Source of the DNA: an uncultured Candidatus Saccharibacteria bacterium
GTDB taxonomy: Bacteria > Patescibacteriota > Saccharimonadia > Saccharimonadales > Saccharimonadaceae
Direction: 5' to 3'
NCBI GenBank assembly: GCA_947169915.1
Contig: CAMVRN010000001.1
Span: 89,584-153,583 of the forward strand
DNA: 64,000 bases
This document shows, one piece after another, positions 34,115-43,121 of this stretch (position 1 is its first letter; every line of letters starts with the position of its first letter). The notes under the pieces were generated by a model. That model saw only the letters and a list, made by a program, of their open reading frames with translations, was not told the origin of the DNA and did no database searches. Position numbers and translations under genes: made by a program.

Positions 34115-34822
34115 TTATTTTGATAAGATTTTAAGTGGGTTGTCGTTTAATATGACGTCAAGTTTGGCTTCGCCATAAATCTTAGTGAGATTATAAATCG
34201 CATCATCAATTTCATAGAAATCGCGCATATGATGAGTGTCTGTACCAAATGCAAATATCATATCCTTCTTCGCAAGCTTCTTTATTGTTTTTGCAGCGCG
34301 ATGGCCATATTGGCCAATAACGCTTCCAAGATTACACTGGAATAGGACACCTTGCCTTGCAAGCCTCTCCGTAATCGAAAAATCTTTTTGAATGCTCAGA
34401 TAACGTTCCGGGTGTGCTAAAACTACGATATATCCTTCGGCTTGTAAATCAAAGAAGATTTCTTCGTATCCTTCAAAGGAGCCAGTCATGGGTAGCTCGA
34501 CGAGAAGATACTTGCTGTCGGCGAGGGTGGAGATTTTTTTATTCTTTAGTAGGGTGCCAATTTCTCTGTCGATATAGATTTCATTCCCAATATATAGTTC
34601 GATATCGATATCGCTTTCTTTCATGAGCTTCTTGAGTTCATGAAGGAGTTTTAAATTGTCGCTTTTAGGGCTGTTGTAGATTGTCTCTTGAATGTAATGA
34701 GGTGTGACAATTAGTTTATCTACACCATGATTAGAGAGTTCTTGAAGAATCTCTAAACTTTCGTCAAAGGTTTCTACCCCGTCATCTACGTCGGGGAGAA
34801 GATGAGAGTGGATATCAATCAT
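34115..34822 (-). CDS. CpsB/YwqE-type PHP tyrosine phosphatase
   Basis: A 235-residue PHP-family phosphatase. Metal-binding residues: MIDIHSHLLPDVDDG (His4, His6 region), TPHYIQ, the Glu in GNEIYID, VLAHPERY and FGTDTHHM. In Gram-positive capsule systems this enzyme dephosphorylates the BY-kinase encoded next to it. It follows that kinase gene by three bases, supporting the same pairing. Cytoplasmic. Confidence 0.93.
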   Translation of the reverse strand: MIDIHSHLLPDVDDGVETFDESLEILQELSNHGVDKLIVTPHYIQETIYNSPKSDNLKLLHELKKLMKESDIDIELYIGNEIYIDREIGTLLKNKKISTLADSKYLLVELPMTGSFEGYEEIFFDLQAEGYIVVLAHPERYLSIQKDFSITERLARQGVLFQCNLGSVIGQYGHRAAKTIKKLAKKDMIFAFGTDTHHMRDFYEIDDAIYNLTKIYGEAKLDVILNDNPLKILSK

Positions 34823-34825
34823 GAT

Positions 34826-36193
34826 TTATTTCTTGTGGTTCTCGTCGTAGTAACCGCCGTAATAGCTGTAGTAGTGATTGACTTTGCGGTCGATGTCGTT
34901 AACTACAACACCAGCAATCTTGGCGCCGACTTTTTCTAGCGCGTCCTTAGTAGACATGAGAGCTTGGTGAGGAGTCTTGCCATTTCTTGCAACGATAATA
35001 GTTTCGTCGGTTAGGGTAGACATAATGATTGGGTCAGCAACGGCACCACATGGGGCGGAGTCGAAAATGATTAAATCATAGTCTTTCTTTAACGCTTCGA
35101 TTAGGTCTTTGTGCTTATCGGAAGAAAGGAGTTCTGCTGGGTTAGGAACTAGAGTACCCCGAGTAAGCAGTGAGAGATTCTTAATGCCAGTAGCTTGAAT
35201 ATAGAGATTGCGGTTCTTGAGGTAGTCAGCAAGAAGGTTGGTAAGACCGATAGTGTTTGGTCTCTTAAAAATGCGGTGTTGACGACCTTTGCGAAGGTCG
35301 CAGTCAACGAGAAGAACTTTTTCTCCAGCTTGCGCAAAGGCAGCGGCGAGGTTCGCAGCAACGAAGCTTTTACCTTCGCTTGCGACGGAACTTGTTACTT
35401 GGATAGTTTTAACTTTTTTATCGATGGAAGTAAATTGGAGGTTGGTACGGAGAGAGCGAATAGATTCGCTAACGATAGACTTCGGGAATTTCTTAACTAA
35501 GACTTCGGAGGTGTCTTCTTTGAGTTTGACGTCACTCTTGATGATTTTACCTACGATAGGAAGTTTAATGCTTTCTTCGAGAGTATCGGAGTATTTAATA
35601 GAATCGTCAAAGTAGAAGATAACGAACGCTACACCGGCAACTGCCGCGATAGATAAGACGGCGGCGATGGCGATATCTCGCAAGGTTGTATTGTTGGAAG
35701 GTTTCTGAGCAACTTCGGCGGTTTCTAGAATAGCAACGTTATCGAGGGTCTTAATTATGTCTGTCTTATTAGTGAAGACGTCAGCGATAGAGTTAGCAAT
35801 TCGAGATGCGAGTTCTGGGTCTTTGTCTGAGACTGTGATTTTAAGGATGGTCGTGTCGGAAATAGTAGAAACCTTGACACTTTTAGCAAGAACATCTGGA
35901 GTAGTATCGAGTCCGAGGTCAAAGATTACTTGTTCAAGAACGGTTTTACTTTTTGCGATAACACTGTAGGTACTGGTAAGTTTTTGGTTAGCGTTAATCT
36001 CGCTCAAAGTTGCTGCAGCGCTTGAGGAGTCAGATTGCAATAAAGCGACTTGAGAAGAAGACTCGTAAAGCGGAGTTTTGATATTCGTGTCATAATATGC
36101 GACCGCAGAGACGGCAATAATAGGCAATGTGATTAATGCCCAGAGAAATTTTTTGAGGTAGGATAGGAATTCCTTGATGTCTAACTCTTCCAT
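34826..36193 (-). CDS. Wzz/BY-kinase fusion for surface polymer export
   Basis: A 455-residue single-chain polysaccharide co-polymerase. Wzz-type N-terminus with two helices (about 15-31 and 173-193) flanks an external domain. The C-terminal bacterial tyrosine kinase has Walker A around SSVASEGKS (about 268-276), A' LLVDCDLR and B LIIFDSAPC. A tyrosine cluster (HYYSYYGGYY) ends the chain and is the expected autophosphorylation site. In many Gram-positives these are two proteins; here they are fused as in Gram-negative Wzc. The PHP phosphatase gene follows. Confidence 0.93.
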   Translation of the reverse strand: MEELDIKEFLSYLKKFLWALITLPIIAVSAVAYYDTNIKTPLYESSSQVALLQSDSSSAAATLSEINANQKLTSTYSVIAKSKTVLEQVIFDLGLDTTPDVLAKSVKVSTISDTTILKITVSDKDPELASRIANSIADVFTNKTDIIKTLDNVAILETAEVAQKPSNNTTLRDIAIAAVLSIAAVAGVAFVIFYFDDSIKYSDTLEESIKLPIVGKIIKSDVKLKEDTSEVLVKKFPKSIVSESIRSLRTNLQFTSIDKKVKTIQVTSSVASEGKSFVAANLAAAFAQAGEKVLLVDCDLRKGRQHRIFKRPNTIGLTNLLADYLKNRNLYIQATGIKNLSLLTRGTLVPNPAELLSSDKHKDLIEALKKDYDLIIFDSAPCGAVADPIIMSTLTDETIIVARNGKTPHQALMSTKDALEKVGAKIAGVVVNDIDRKVNHYYSYYGGYYDENHKK

Positions 36194-36203
36194 AATATCT
36201 TTT

Positions 36204-36232
36204 ATATTATCATTTTTTAGTTATTCTGTCAA
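36204..36232 (-). promoter_or_regulatory. Promoter of the BY-kinase/phosphatase operon
   Basis: TTGACA inside the 3' end of the LCP gene, 17-base spacer, TAATAT, ten bases to the ATG at 36193. Leader at most three or four bases. Confidence 0.7.
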
Positions 36233-37429
36233 TTCTATGTTATTATTCTCTGCCGCTTCAGCCTCTGCTTTAGCCTTGGCTTCTGCTTCGGCTCTAGCTT
36301 TCTCTTCTTCCTCAATTTGTTTGGCTGTTTTAAGATACTCAACAATTTTGTCGTGAGCATCGTCAATCGTTTCTTGGTTTGGAATCATGACATAGAGGTC
36401 TTGACCTGGCATAGAGTAGGTTGGTTGCGAGGAACCGGTTCCGTCTAGGCTGATAGACTCAATTTTCCAGTTTGTGCCGGAGAAGAGTTGGAACTTGATG
36501 ATGTCTAGCATTTCTGCGTAAGTGAGGCTTGTTTCGAACATACCGTCGGCGGCACGAAGAATATCTGGAAGCTTAAGAATGTAGGCTGGGGTTGTGACCT
36601 TGGCGATAATCTTAGAGATTACTTGTTGTTGGTTTTGTCCGCGGTGACGGTCGCCAGTTTCATAGGCATATCTTTCGCGAGAGAAGGCAAGAGCACATTT
36701 TCCATCCACGTGTTGAGTACCGGTCGTAAAGTGACAGCTCTTGTCAGTGTGCGGAGTTAAATCTTGGTCGGAATAAATATCGATACCATCAATAGCGTCG
36801 ACGATATCTTTGAGGGCATCAAAGCCAACTTTTATCGTGTCGTCGATTTTTACATCAAGGATATCTTCGACGGTTTGCTTGCTCATATTAATACCGTAGA
36901 TACCAGCGTGAGTAAGCTTGTCACGGAGCCCAGTAGTGCCGTGAAGTTGGACATAATAATCGCGCGGAATAGAGATTAAAAGAATTTTAGAGGTTGTCGG
37001 GTTAACGACGGTGACTATGTTGACGTCACTACGAGCGCTCTCGTCAGAAACGCTAGTACGAGAATCGCTACCAGAGATATAAAAGACGATTGGTTTGTCG
37101 CCAAAATTAGTCAAATTCTCCTTCTTCTCTTCTTTTTTGTCGTCTTCTTCTTGATGGGAATCGCTAGAAGCGTTCTTTAAGAAATTAGTGAAAGAGTCGA
37201 TATATCTATATATAAAGAATCCAGCAATTGCGGAAATGATAAATGTGACGATAGCTGCGATGAGGACCGGGTGTTTCGTTGGCGTGTGTTCTCTTGCTTT
37301 TTTCTCTATTTTATTTTGTTTTACTTCTTTCTTTTTTGAATCGCTTACCTCTAGTTCTTGAGACAAAATTTTTTCGATTTCTTCAATCGAGTCTTTTTTA
37401 GGACGCCTAGAGGTTGTCTTTTTTACCAT
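36221..37429 (-). CDS. LytR-CpsA-Psr family glycopolymer transferase
   Basis: A 402-residue LCP protein: 50-residue basic cytoplasmic N-terminus, one membrane helix (PVLIAAIVTFIISAIAGFFIY, about 53-73), then the LCP domain with SDSRTSVSDESARSDVNIVTVV, LISIPRDYYVQLHG and LTHAGIYGINMSK, including the conserved Arg/Asp residues that bind polyprenyl-phosphate. It attaches wall glycopolymers to peptidoglycan. The C-terminus is an Ala/Glu/Lys repeat. A 22-bp inverted repeat covers the start codon. It lies upstream of the BY-kinase pair, consistent with a surface-polymer cluster. Confidence 0.92.
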   Translation of the reverse strand: MVKKTTSRRPKKDSIEEIEKILSQELEVSDSKKKEVKQNKIEKKAREHTPTKHPVLIAAIVTFIISAIAGFFIYRYIDSFTNFLKNASSDSHQEEDDKKEEKKENLTNFGDKPIVFYISGSDSRTSVSDESARSDVNIVTVVNPTTSKILLISIPRDYYVQLHGTTGLRDKLTHAGIYGINMSKQTVEDILDVKIDDTIKVGFDALKDIVDAIDGIDIYSDQDLTPHTDKSCHFTTGTQHVDGKCALAFSRERYAYETGDRHRGQNQQQVISKIIAKVTTPAYILKLPDILRAADGMFETSLTYAEMLDIIKFQLFSGTNWKIESISLDGTGSSQPTYSMPGQDLYVMIPNQETIDDAHDKIVEYLKTAKQIEEEEKARAEAEAKAKAEAEAAENNNIELTE

Positions 37430-37445
37430 ATTGTCAAATATGGTA
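37424..37445. promoter_or_regulatory. Inverted repeat over the LCP gene start
   Basis: TACCATATT, four bases, AATATGGTA. It covers the ATG at 37427-37429, and a TATGAT box (37445-37450) touches its outer end. Could be an operator or an RNA hairpin hiding the start. Confidence 0.5.
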
Positions 37446-37473
37446 TCATAAAAGTCTCTTTACGTCAAATAGC

Positions 37474-38787
37474 TTAGGCTTCTGACGCGTCCGATTTTCC
37501 AGACTTATCGTCACGATAAGAGAACATGATTGGCGTGCCAATAAATGGGCAAGCCTCGCGGAGTTTATTTTCGAGGAAGCGTTTCCAGGACCAGTGAAGA
37601 GTAGAGAGTCCATGGCCATGAACGACGAACCAAGGTGGGCAGGTGTCGGTTTGGACGATGTACTTCGGTTTTGGACGTGTGTTTTTGAGGCCGGCAGGTG
37701 GATGTTCAAGGATAGCTTGATTTAAAACCTTGTTGAGGTCACTGGTTTTTAGCTCAGTATGGCGTGCTTTGTCGATTTCTAGAGCAAGCTCAAAGAGTTT
37801 TGTGACATTCGCGCCGGTTTCTGACGAAGTAAGGAGAACTGGCGCGAATGGAAGGAAGTTAAAATCATACTCAAGCTCATCAAGAATCTTATCAGTATTT
37901 TCAACAAGGTCGGTTTTAGTAAGAACTACAATGATGCCTTTTCCCGCCTCGACGATTTGTCCAGCAAGAGATTGGTCTAGTTTCGAATGGGGTTCAGTGC
38001 CATCTACGAGAAGTGCACAGATATCTGATTCTTCGATTGCAGAAAGAGTACGGATTGCGGAAAATTTTTCGATACCGACTTCGCGCTTACCTGGTTTGCG
38101 AAGGCCGGCAGTATCAAGAATCTCTAGGTCACGCCCCTTGAAGCGGAGTTCTACGCGGTTAATGTCGCGGGTTGTGCCCTGCTTTGAGCTGACAATGGCT
38201 TGTTGCTTCTTGGCGAGGGAGTTGAACAAACTGGATTTTCCGACGTTTGGACGACCAATGAGTGCGATTTTTAAAGTGTCTGTTTTTTGCTCGCGGACAA
38301 CTGGGATGTTTTCTGTAATTGCCGATTTAAGGTCATTGATTCCCTGACCGGTGGTTGCGGAGACGCAGAATGTCTCTTCGGGTTTGATACCAAGAGAGCG
38401 GAATTCGTTAGTATCTAGGGAGGCGCCGAGGTCGGATTTGTTAAGGATTAAGAAGACTGGCTTTCTAGATTTTAGAGTCATCTTGGCAATGCGTTTGTCT
38501 TTTTCGCTAGGATAAAGTGTAGAATCGAGAGTGAGAAGAATTAGTTCGGCGGAATCAATCGCATCGGCGATTTGGGTTTGGATTGAGGCTTCGAAGTCGT
38601 CGCTTGCGTCTTTTAGACCGGCGGTATCAACCATGAGAAATCTATCGTCAATTCTTGCAGTGACGCTATCGCGGGTGGTTCCTTCTTCGCGTGCAACAAT
38701 CGCGATGTTTTTATGTGCAAAGCGATTGAGCAAGCTAGACTTACCCGCATTAGTTTGGCCAATGAGTGCAACGATAGGGAGTTTCAT
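37474..38787 (-). CDS. der: Ribosome-assembly GTPase Der (EngA)
   Basis: A 437-residue double GTPase needed for 50S assembly. First G domain: GQTNAGKSSLL (10-20), DTAGL, NKSD. Second: GRPNVGKSSLF, DTAGLRKPGKR, TKTD. The C-terminal KH-like domain follows (HPPAGLKNTRPKPKYIVQTD). The first P-loop reads GQTNAGKS rather than the common GRPNVGKS. TATAAT seven bases before the ATG implies a leaderless mRNA. Confidence 0.96.
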   Translation of the reverse strand: MKLPIVALIGQTNAGKSSLLNRFAHKNIAIVAREEGTTRDSVTARIDDRFLMVDTAGLKDASDDFEASIQTQIADAIDSAELILLTLDSTLYPSEKDKRIAKMTLKSRKPVFLILNKSDLGASLDTNEFRSLGIKPEETFCVSATTGQGINDLKSAITENIPVVREQKTDTLKIALIGRPNVGKSSLFNSLAKKQQAIVSSKQGTTRDINRVELRFKGRDLEILDTAGLRKPGKREVGIEKFSAIRTLSAIEESDICALLVDGTEPHSKLDQSLAGQIVEAGKGIIVVLTKTDLVENTDKILDELEYDFNFLPFAPVLLTSSETGANVTKLFELALEIDKARHTELKTSDLNKVLNQAILEHPPAGLKNTRPKPKYIVQTDTCPPWFVVHGHGLSTLHWSWKRFLENKLREACPFIGTPIMFSYRDDKSGKSDASEA

Positions 38788-38794
38788 GTGTATT

Positions 38795-38800
38795 ATTATA
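38795..38800 (-). promoter_or_regulatory. der -10 box, leaderless
   Basis: TATAAT seven bases before the ATG at 38787. Confidence 0.65.
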
Positions 38801-38820
38801 ACATGAATCAGACTAAAACG

Positions 38821-39810
38821 CTAGACGTTAAAGCGGAATTCAACAACGTCGCCGTCGCGCATTTCGTAGGTTTTGCCCTCTGTGCGCATGAGACCCGCCT
38901 CGCGCACGGCTTTTTCTGAGCCGAGGCGTTTTAGGTCGTCATAATTGCAGATTTGAGCGGAAATAAATCCGCGTTCAAAGTCGGAGTGGATTGTTCCAGC
39001 AGCCTCAGGAGCAAGCGAACCTTTTTTGATGGTCCAGGCTCTACATTCTTTTTTTCCAGCAGTGAGAAAGCTTTGAAGACCAAGCGTGTCGTAGGCGGCC
39101 TTAATGAGCTCACCAAGTGCATCCTCTTTTACTCCATAACTTTCAAGGAACTCTTTTCTTTCATCCCGATTCATGTCGGCCATTTCCTCTTCAAGCTTCG
39201 CGTTAACAAAAACCGCACGGGCGGGTTTTACGAGGCCAGAAAGCTTGGATTTCAAGTCGGAATCCGTGAGTCCTTTTTCGTCAACATTGAACATGTAGAT
39301 TACTGGCTTGTCTGTCAGGTATTGAACGAGGTCATCGCTCGGGTCTTTCTTCCTTTTGGCGGCGATTTTCTCTTTGGTTTCATCGTCGGCAAGCTGGAGT
39401 TCTAGATTGATGATATCAATATCGTCTTTTGCTTGTTTTAAGATATCGTCTTCAGGTTTACTATCGGCACGGACAATATCGTTGTTGATAAAAGCACGGA
39501 CTACGTGGCAAATGGCATGGCATTCGCGAATATGCGCAAGGAACTTGTTCCCAAGCCCCTCACCTTTTGAGGCTCCGGCAACGAGACCGGCGATATCGAC
39601 GAATTCGACAGTAGCAGGAACGACTTTGTCTGTTTCGTACATTTTTGCAAGAACGTCGAGTCTTTCATCGGGAACCGGAACGATACCGACGTTTGGCTCA
39701 ATCGTAGCAAAGGGGTAGTTTGCGGCGAGTGCGCCAGCGTTTGTAAGTGCGTTAAATAACGTCGACTTTCCGACGTTAGGTAGTCCAATAATACCTATCT
39801 TTAAATTCAT
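38821..39810 (-). CDS. ychF: Redox-responsive ATPase YchF/OLA1
   Basis: A 329-residue Obg-family protein. P-loop IGIIGLPNVGKSTLFNALTNAGA, ANYPFATIEPN, DIAGLVAGASKGEGLGNKFL, the NVDE motif that replaces NKxD and favours ATP, and a C-terminal TGS domain (TIHSDFERGFISAQICNYDDL). The start at 39810 follows TATAAT by seven bases; 14 in-frame codons upstream are rejected. Ribosome-associated. Confidence 0.96.
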   Translation of the reverse strand: MNLKIGIIGLPNVGKSTLFNALTNAGALAANYPFATIEPNVGIVPVPDERLDVLAKMYETDKVVPATVEFVDIAGLVAGASKGEGLGNKFLAHIRECHAICHVVRAFINNDIVRADSKPEDDILKQAKDDIDIINLELQLADDETKEKIAAKRKKDPSDDLVQYLTDKPVIYMFNVDEKGLTDSDLKSKLSGLVKPARAVFVNAKLEEEMADMNRDERKEFLESYGVKEDALGELIKAAYDTLGLQSFLTAGKKECRAWTIKKGSLAPEAAGTIHSDFERGFISAQICNYDDLKRLGSEKAVREAGLMRTEGKTYEMRDGDVVEFRFNV

Positions 39811-39817
39811 ATCTGTT

Positions 39818-39823
39818 ATTATA
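39818..39823 (-). promoter_or_regulatory. ychF -10 box, leaderless
   Basis: TATAAT seven bases before the ATG at 39810. Confidence 0.65.
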
Positions 39824-39898
39824 ACATAATTACCGTTGCTATGATAGCTCATAATAATCTTCGAATCGCTTAATTTTCGTTTGTCCGTGTCTCTATGA

Positions 39899-39904
39899 TA
39901 AAAT
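39899..39904 (+). promoter_or_regulatory. -10 box
   Basis: TAAAAT upstream of the GGAGGG site and the ATG at 39928. Confidence 0.5.
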
Positions 39905-39927
39905 GGAGAAAAACAATGGAGGGTTTT

Positions 39928-40434
39928 ATGGAAAATAAATCGAACAATAAACTAGTAATCACACTTCTCGCTGTGTTAATTGTTGCCGTGTTGGGAGTCG
40001 GTGGATATTTTATAGTGAAGGATTTAAACAATAAGAACAATTCGAATAACTCTAGCGAATCAAATTCAAGCCAAAACGCTAGTCAGCAAGAAAGCTCAAG
40101 CAAGAGCACGACTCCAGAAGTTAACGGAGGTCAAACCACTGACAGTGAAGAAATAGAAGCAGGAATTACTTACGCAGAAATCCGTGGCCAAGATTTTTAT
40201 ATCGAGGCGCAGATTAATGGTCAAGTTACTGGGACGTGTGATATCTATCTAACGCCAGTTGATGGCGTCCAAGGCCAATATGATGATGACGAAATCGAGA
40301 TTAGAAACAAGGTTAGTATCTGTGAGGAGGATTTTTCGCTTAAAGGTACCAATCCTGGCGAGCACATCGTAAGAGTAGTGATTAAAGCTACTGATGGACG
40401 CACGAAAACTTTGGAGAAGACGGTCAATCTTTAA
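39928..40434 (+). CDS. Single-pass membrane protein with Ig-like outer domain
   Basis: Start at 39928 chosen for GGAGG five bases upstream; ATG at 39916 is the alternative. The 168-residue protein has one membrane helix (LVITLLAVLIVAVLGVGGYFI, about 9-29), an Asn/Ser-rich linker (about 34-72) and a C-terminal domain of about 90 residues with a regular strand pattern and two Cys (TGTCDIYL, VSICEED). The last half (NPGEHIVRVVIKATDGRTKTLEKTV) looks Ig-like. Function unknown. Confidence 0.75.
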   Translation: MENKSNNKLVITLLAVLIVAVLGVGGYFIVKDLNNKNNSNNSSESNSSQNASQQESSSKSTTPEVNGGQTTDSEEIEAGITYAEIRGQDFYIEAQINGQVTGTCDIYLTPVDGVQGQYDDDEIEIRNKVSICEEDFSLKGTNPGEHIVRVVIKATDGRTKTLEKTVNL

Positions 40435-40442
40435 CTCTACTT

Positions 40443-40477
40443 TAAAAACTCCCGTGGACTTACGGGAGTTTTTTTAT
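40443..40477. terminator. Bidirectional terminator
   Basis: AAACTCCCGT/ACGGGAGTTT stem with A and T flanks, between convergent genes. Confidence 0.85.
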
Positions 40478-40487
40478 TGGTAGTTTT

Positions 40488-42806
40488 CTAGGCGCGGCGT
40501 TTATGGAAGAGGAGATATCCGATAAGTGCAACGATGAAGATTGCGCCGGCGCAACTTGCAATGGTTGCTGGTTTGGGCGTTGCGGTGTTAAACCCTGTGT
40601 TTGGGACAAGAGGAACATCTTCCTCCTCGCTTCCCTCTTCGCCTTCATCGGGTATAGGTTGTTCTTCGTCTTCGGCCCAAATAGCATAGATAGTGTCTAG
40701 GTCTTCTAGTAAGGTTTCGCCGTCAATGATATCTGGTTCTGTCGCGTTTGGCGTGGTTGCGAAGCCGACGAAATGCATGTTGTCTTCGTGGGATACTGGG
40801 TTACCAAGAATTTCTATTGCTTCGTCATAGGAGAATGTTGTTCTCCATCCATTATACGATAATCGAACGTTGATTCTTTCGGAACCGCCTATGCCTCCGT
40901 TCGGGAAGAAACCTCCGTTGCCGATTGCAAGAAGTTTGTATTTTAAAACTGATGTAAAGACAGAATCTTCGCTAACGATATAGGTCGAATCAATGCCCGA
41001 GGTAGCGGTAGTAAAGACTCCGTTCTGGTCTATCCAACCTGCATGTTCAACGTATGGGCAAGCATGCATGACGGCCATACCGTAGAAAATATGACCTCGG
41101 CCAAGAGAGCTTTCGTAGGTCGTGATACTTTGGTCATCTAGCATAAATGCATCTCCAGTGACTACGAAGGTTACGGAAACTGGTTCGTCATATACAGCGT
41201 AAAGGGTTCGTCCGTCAAGCCATTCTGCTAAGGTGGCTGAGCTATCTTTCCCTTCTTTAACTTCTGGGTCCGGTTCGGTGGCGTTTGGATTAACAGACCA
41301 GCCAACGAATTTTTTAGTTGCGTCATCGGTTTTTGGGTCGATTGGAGTTTCGAATTGGTCAAATGGATTAAACTTGGCTAGATATGATGTTTCCTCATCA
41401 TTAAATGGACTATGGCCACCATTGTAGTCTAGTAGGATGGCTACCATGCCTCGATATTGCGCATAAACCGTCATCGGTTCCTCTCCTACTAACAGTGAAC
41501 TGTGTATCTCGCCGTCTGGCTCTGTCGCCCAAGCCGAGAAGAGAATTGAATCGTCGCCAATTTGAAAGTCTTCAAAACTTCGATAAGCGATATCGTCACC
41601 AATCGGAATTACAACATCCTTTGTCGAGCTCTGGGTCTCGTCAATATTAAACCAGACATCCTCATGATTAACGTCGAAAGTGACGGTCGTAGTCGAGGCT
41701 CGGCGCACGCCAGCGTTAAAGCTGATAAATGCTCCAGACATTTCGCCGAAACGAATATAGTATGTCTCACCGGCCTCCATTTCATAATAGACATGGACGT
41801 CACCACCGGTCATTGGGTCGATATATTGTTCGTGTTTTAGAGTATGGTCACCTTCGTCTAAAAGTCTAAGCATTGCTTCGCGGCTATCACTAGGTTCCGC
41901 CTCGACACCGTCGGTATAAATTTCATACCAGCCATCTTCTTCGGGAGTGAATTTGTATACTGGTATAGAAACACCGGCCGTGACGGCGTATTCTTCATCT
42001 ACAAACATCTCGTCTTCGACTTTTGTTGGATTGTATTTCCATTCTGCGTAGACTTCAGTGTAGTATTGTCCGATTGGAGTCTCGGAAGTATAGCGTTCTC
42101 CTCTACCAAAGTTTTGAGTCGTCCAGCCAACAAAGTCATAACGATTTTCGATTCGGTATGGGTCTGGGGCTAATGGCCTAAATGTATCGTTGACATCATA
42201 TTCCATCATGACATAGGAATACTGTTCACCGTCGGGTGCTTCCCAAGCTCCTCCGTTGATATAGTAGGCCACGTATGCTTTGTCACTCCAGACTGCCCAT
42301 AGGTCCGTGCCGATGGCGGCTGCAGTTGTTTCGCCAACTTCAACATTAGCTACAGTTGCTTCCTCTGAAGTCGACCAGCCAACAAAGACATAATCTTCTC
42401 TATCGCTAACTGGCATAGTATGGTCATCGAAAGCATCTCCTCGATAATAAGTGTTAGTGCGCGTTTGAGATTCGCCTTCCTCAAAATGTCCTTCTCCTGC
42501 TTTAACATGCATTGTGATGTTGACATAGCGGTCACTTGAACTGCTCAAAAGCTGCGGTTTTTCGCTAGTGCAAAAGCCAAAAAGGAAACTATCGACGCCT
42601 TCTGGGCAATATGCATGATTTTTGTCAGCAAGCTCTCCGCTGAGTTGCTGCCATAATTCGCTACTCTGCTCGTCGCTAAGTTTTTCTTCCGCTTCGTTAG
42701 TAGTAGCACTAACGTTTTGGGCGGGCAATAGTTGAATCGTGGACACTAGACTAAAAACTAGTGATAGAAAAACAAGCCCGACCTTTTTAAAAAATTTTGT
42801 TTCCAT
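40488..42806 (-). CDS. Large repeat-rich surface protein with VPNTG anchor
   Basis: A 772-residue exported protein. The signal peptide (KKVGLVFLSLVFSLVSTIQLLPAQNVSA) is followed by several Listeria-Bacteroides-type repeats, seen as repeated YxVNGG/VGWSTxxxAT units (DYVFVGWSTSEEATV, YDFVGWTTQ, KKFVGWSVNPNATEPD, HFVGFATTPNATEPD). A central region (about 255-370) may be a separate beta domain. The end has LVPNTG, a hydrophobic segment (ATIASCAGAIFIVALIGYLLF) and HKRRA, the layout of a sortase substrate. Probably an adhesin. SD AAAGGT; TATAAT upstream. Confidence 0.87.
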   Translation of the reverse strand: METKFFKKVGLVFLSLVFSLVSTIQLLPAQNVSATTNEAEEKLSDEQSSELWQQLSGELADKNHAYCPEGVDSFLFGFCTSEKPQLLSSSSDRYVNITMHVKAGEGHFEEGESQTRTNTYYRGDAFDDHTMPVSDREDYVFVGWSTSEEATVANVEVGETTAAAIGTDLWAVWSDKAYVAYYINGGAWEAPDGEQYSYVMMEYDVNDTFRPLAPDPYRIENRYDFVGWTTQNFGRGERYTSETPIGQYYTEVYAEWKYNPTKVEDEMFVDEEYAVTAGVSIPVYKFTPEEDGWYEIYTDGVEAEPSDSREAMLRLLDEGDHTLKHEQYIDPMTGGDVHVYYEMEAGETYYIRFGEMSGAFISFNAGVRRASTTTVTFDVNHEDVWFNIDETQSSTKDVVIPIGDDIAYRSFEDFQIGDDSILFSAWATEPDGEIHSSLLVGEEPMTVYAQYRGMVAILLDYNGGHSPFNDEETSYLAKFNPFDQFETPIDPKTDDATKKFVGWSVNPNATEPDPEVKEGKDSSATLAEWLDGRTLYAVYDEPVSVTFVVTGDAFMLDDQSITTYESSLGRGHIFYGMAVMHACPYVEHAGWIDQNGVFTTATSGIDSTYIVSEDSVFTSVLKYKLLAIGNGGFFPNGGIGGSERINVRLSYNGWRTTFSYDEAIEILGNPVSHEDNMHFVGFATTPNATEPDIIDGETLLEDLDTIYAIWAEDEEQPIPDEGEEGSEEEDVPLVPNTGFNTATPKPATIASCAGAIFIVALIGYLLFHKRRA

Positions 42807-42837
42807 TTTATGACCTTTGTTTATTTTTGTGTGGAGC

Positions 42838-42860
42838 TACAAAGCTTTGTATATATTATA
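42838..42860 (-). promoter_or_regulatory. -10 box and palindrome upstream of the VPNTG protein
   Basis: TATAAT at 42855-42860 (minus strand) followed by the 14-bp palindrome TACAAAGCTTTGTA at 42838-42851 in the leader, possible operator. Confidence 0.5.
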
Positions 42861-42892
42861 TATGCTTTTTATTAAAACACAAATGGTTATTG

Positions 42893-43102
42893 TTAATTAA
42901 AATATTCCAGTTGGTCACCATAGCTTTGTGCAACTCGGTCACCCAAGCGGTTCAGAACACTAATGTCGATTATTTCGTCGTGCGGATGATTTTTAGAGTA
43001 TTGTCTTTTGAAACGAGCAAGCTCAGTGTTCGCTTCTCGCCAATCGCGGACACCGACACTATGTCTTGAACCGTTTCTGGTAGAAATAACCAATTCGTAC
43101 AT
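42893..43102 (-). CDS. Small unknown protein
   Basis: A 69-residue soluble protein (MYELVISTRNGSRHSVGVRD onward) with TATGAT six bases before the ATG, the same leaderless spacing as neighbours. It starts with a beta-hairpin-like segment followed by a helix (WREANTELARFKRQYSK). It might bind nucleic acid from its basic charge, but that is a guess. Confidence 0.6.
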   Translation of the reverse strand: MYELVISTRNGSRHSVGVRDWREANTELARFKRQYSKNHPHDEIIDISVLNRLGDRVAQSYGDQLEYFN

Positions 43103-43108
43103 ACATAT

Positions 43109-43114
43109 ATCATA
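43109..43114 (-). promoter_or_regulatory. -10 box, leaderless
   Basis: TATGAT six bases before the ATG at 43102. Confidence 0.45.
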
Positions 43115-43121
43115 TAGTATT

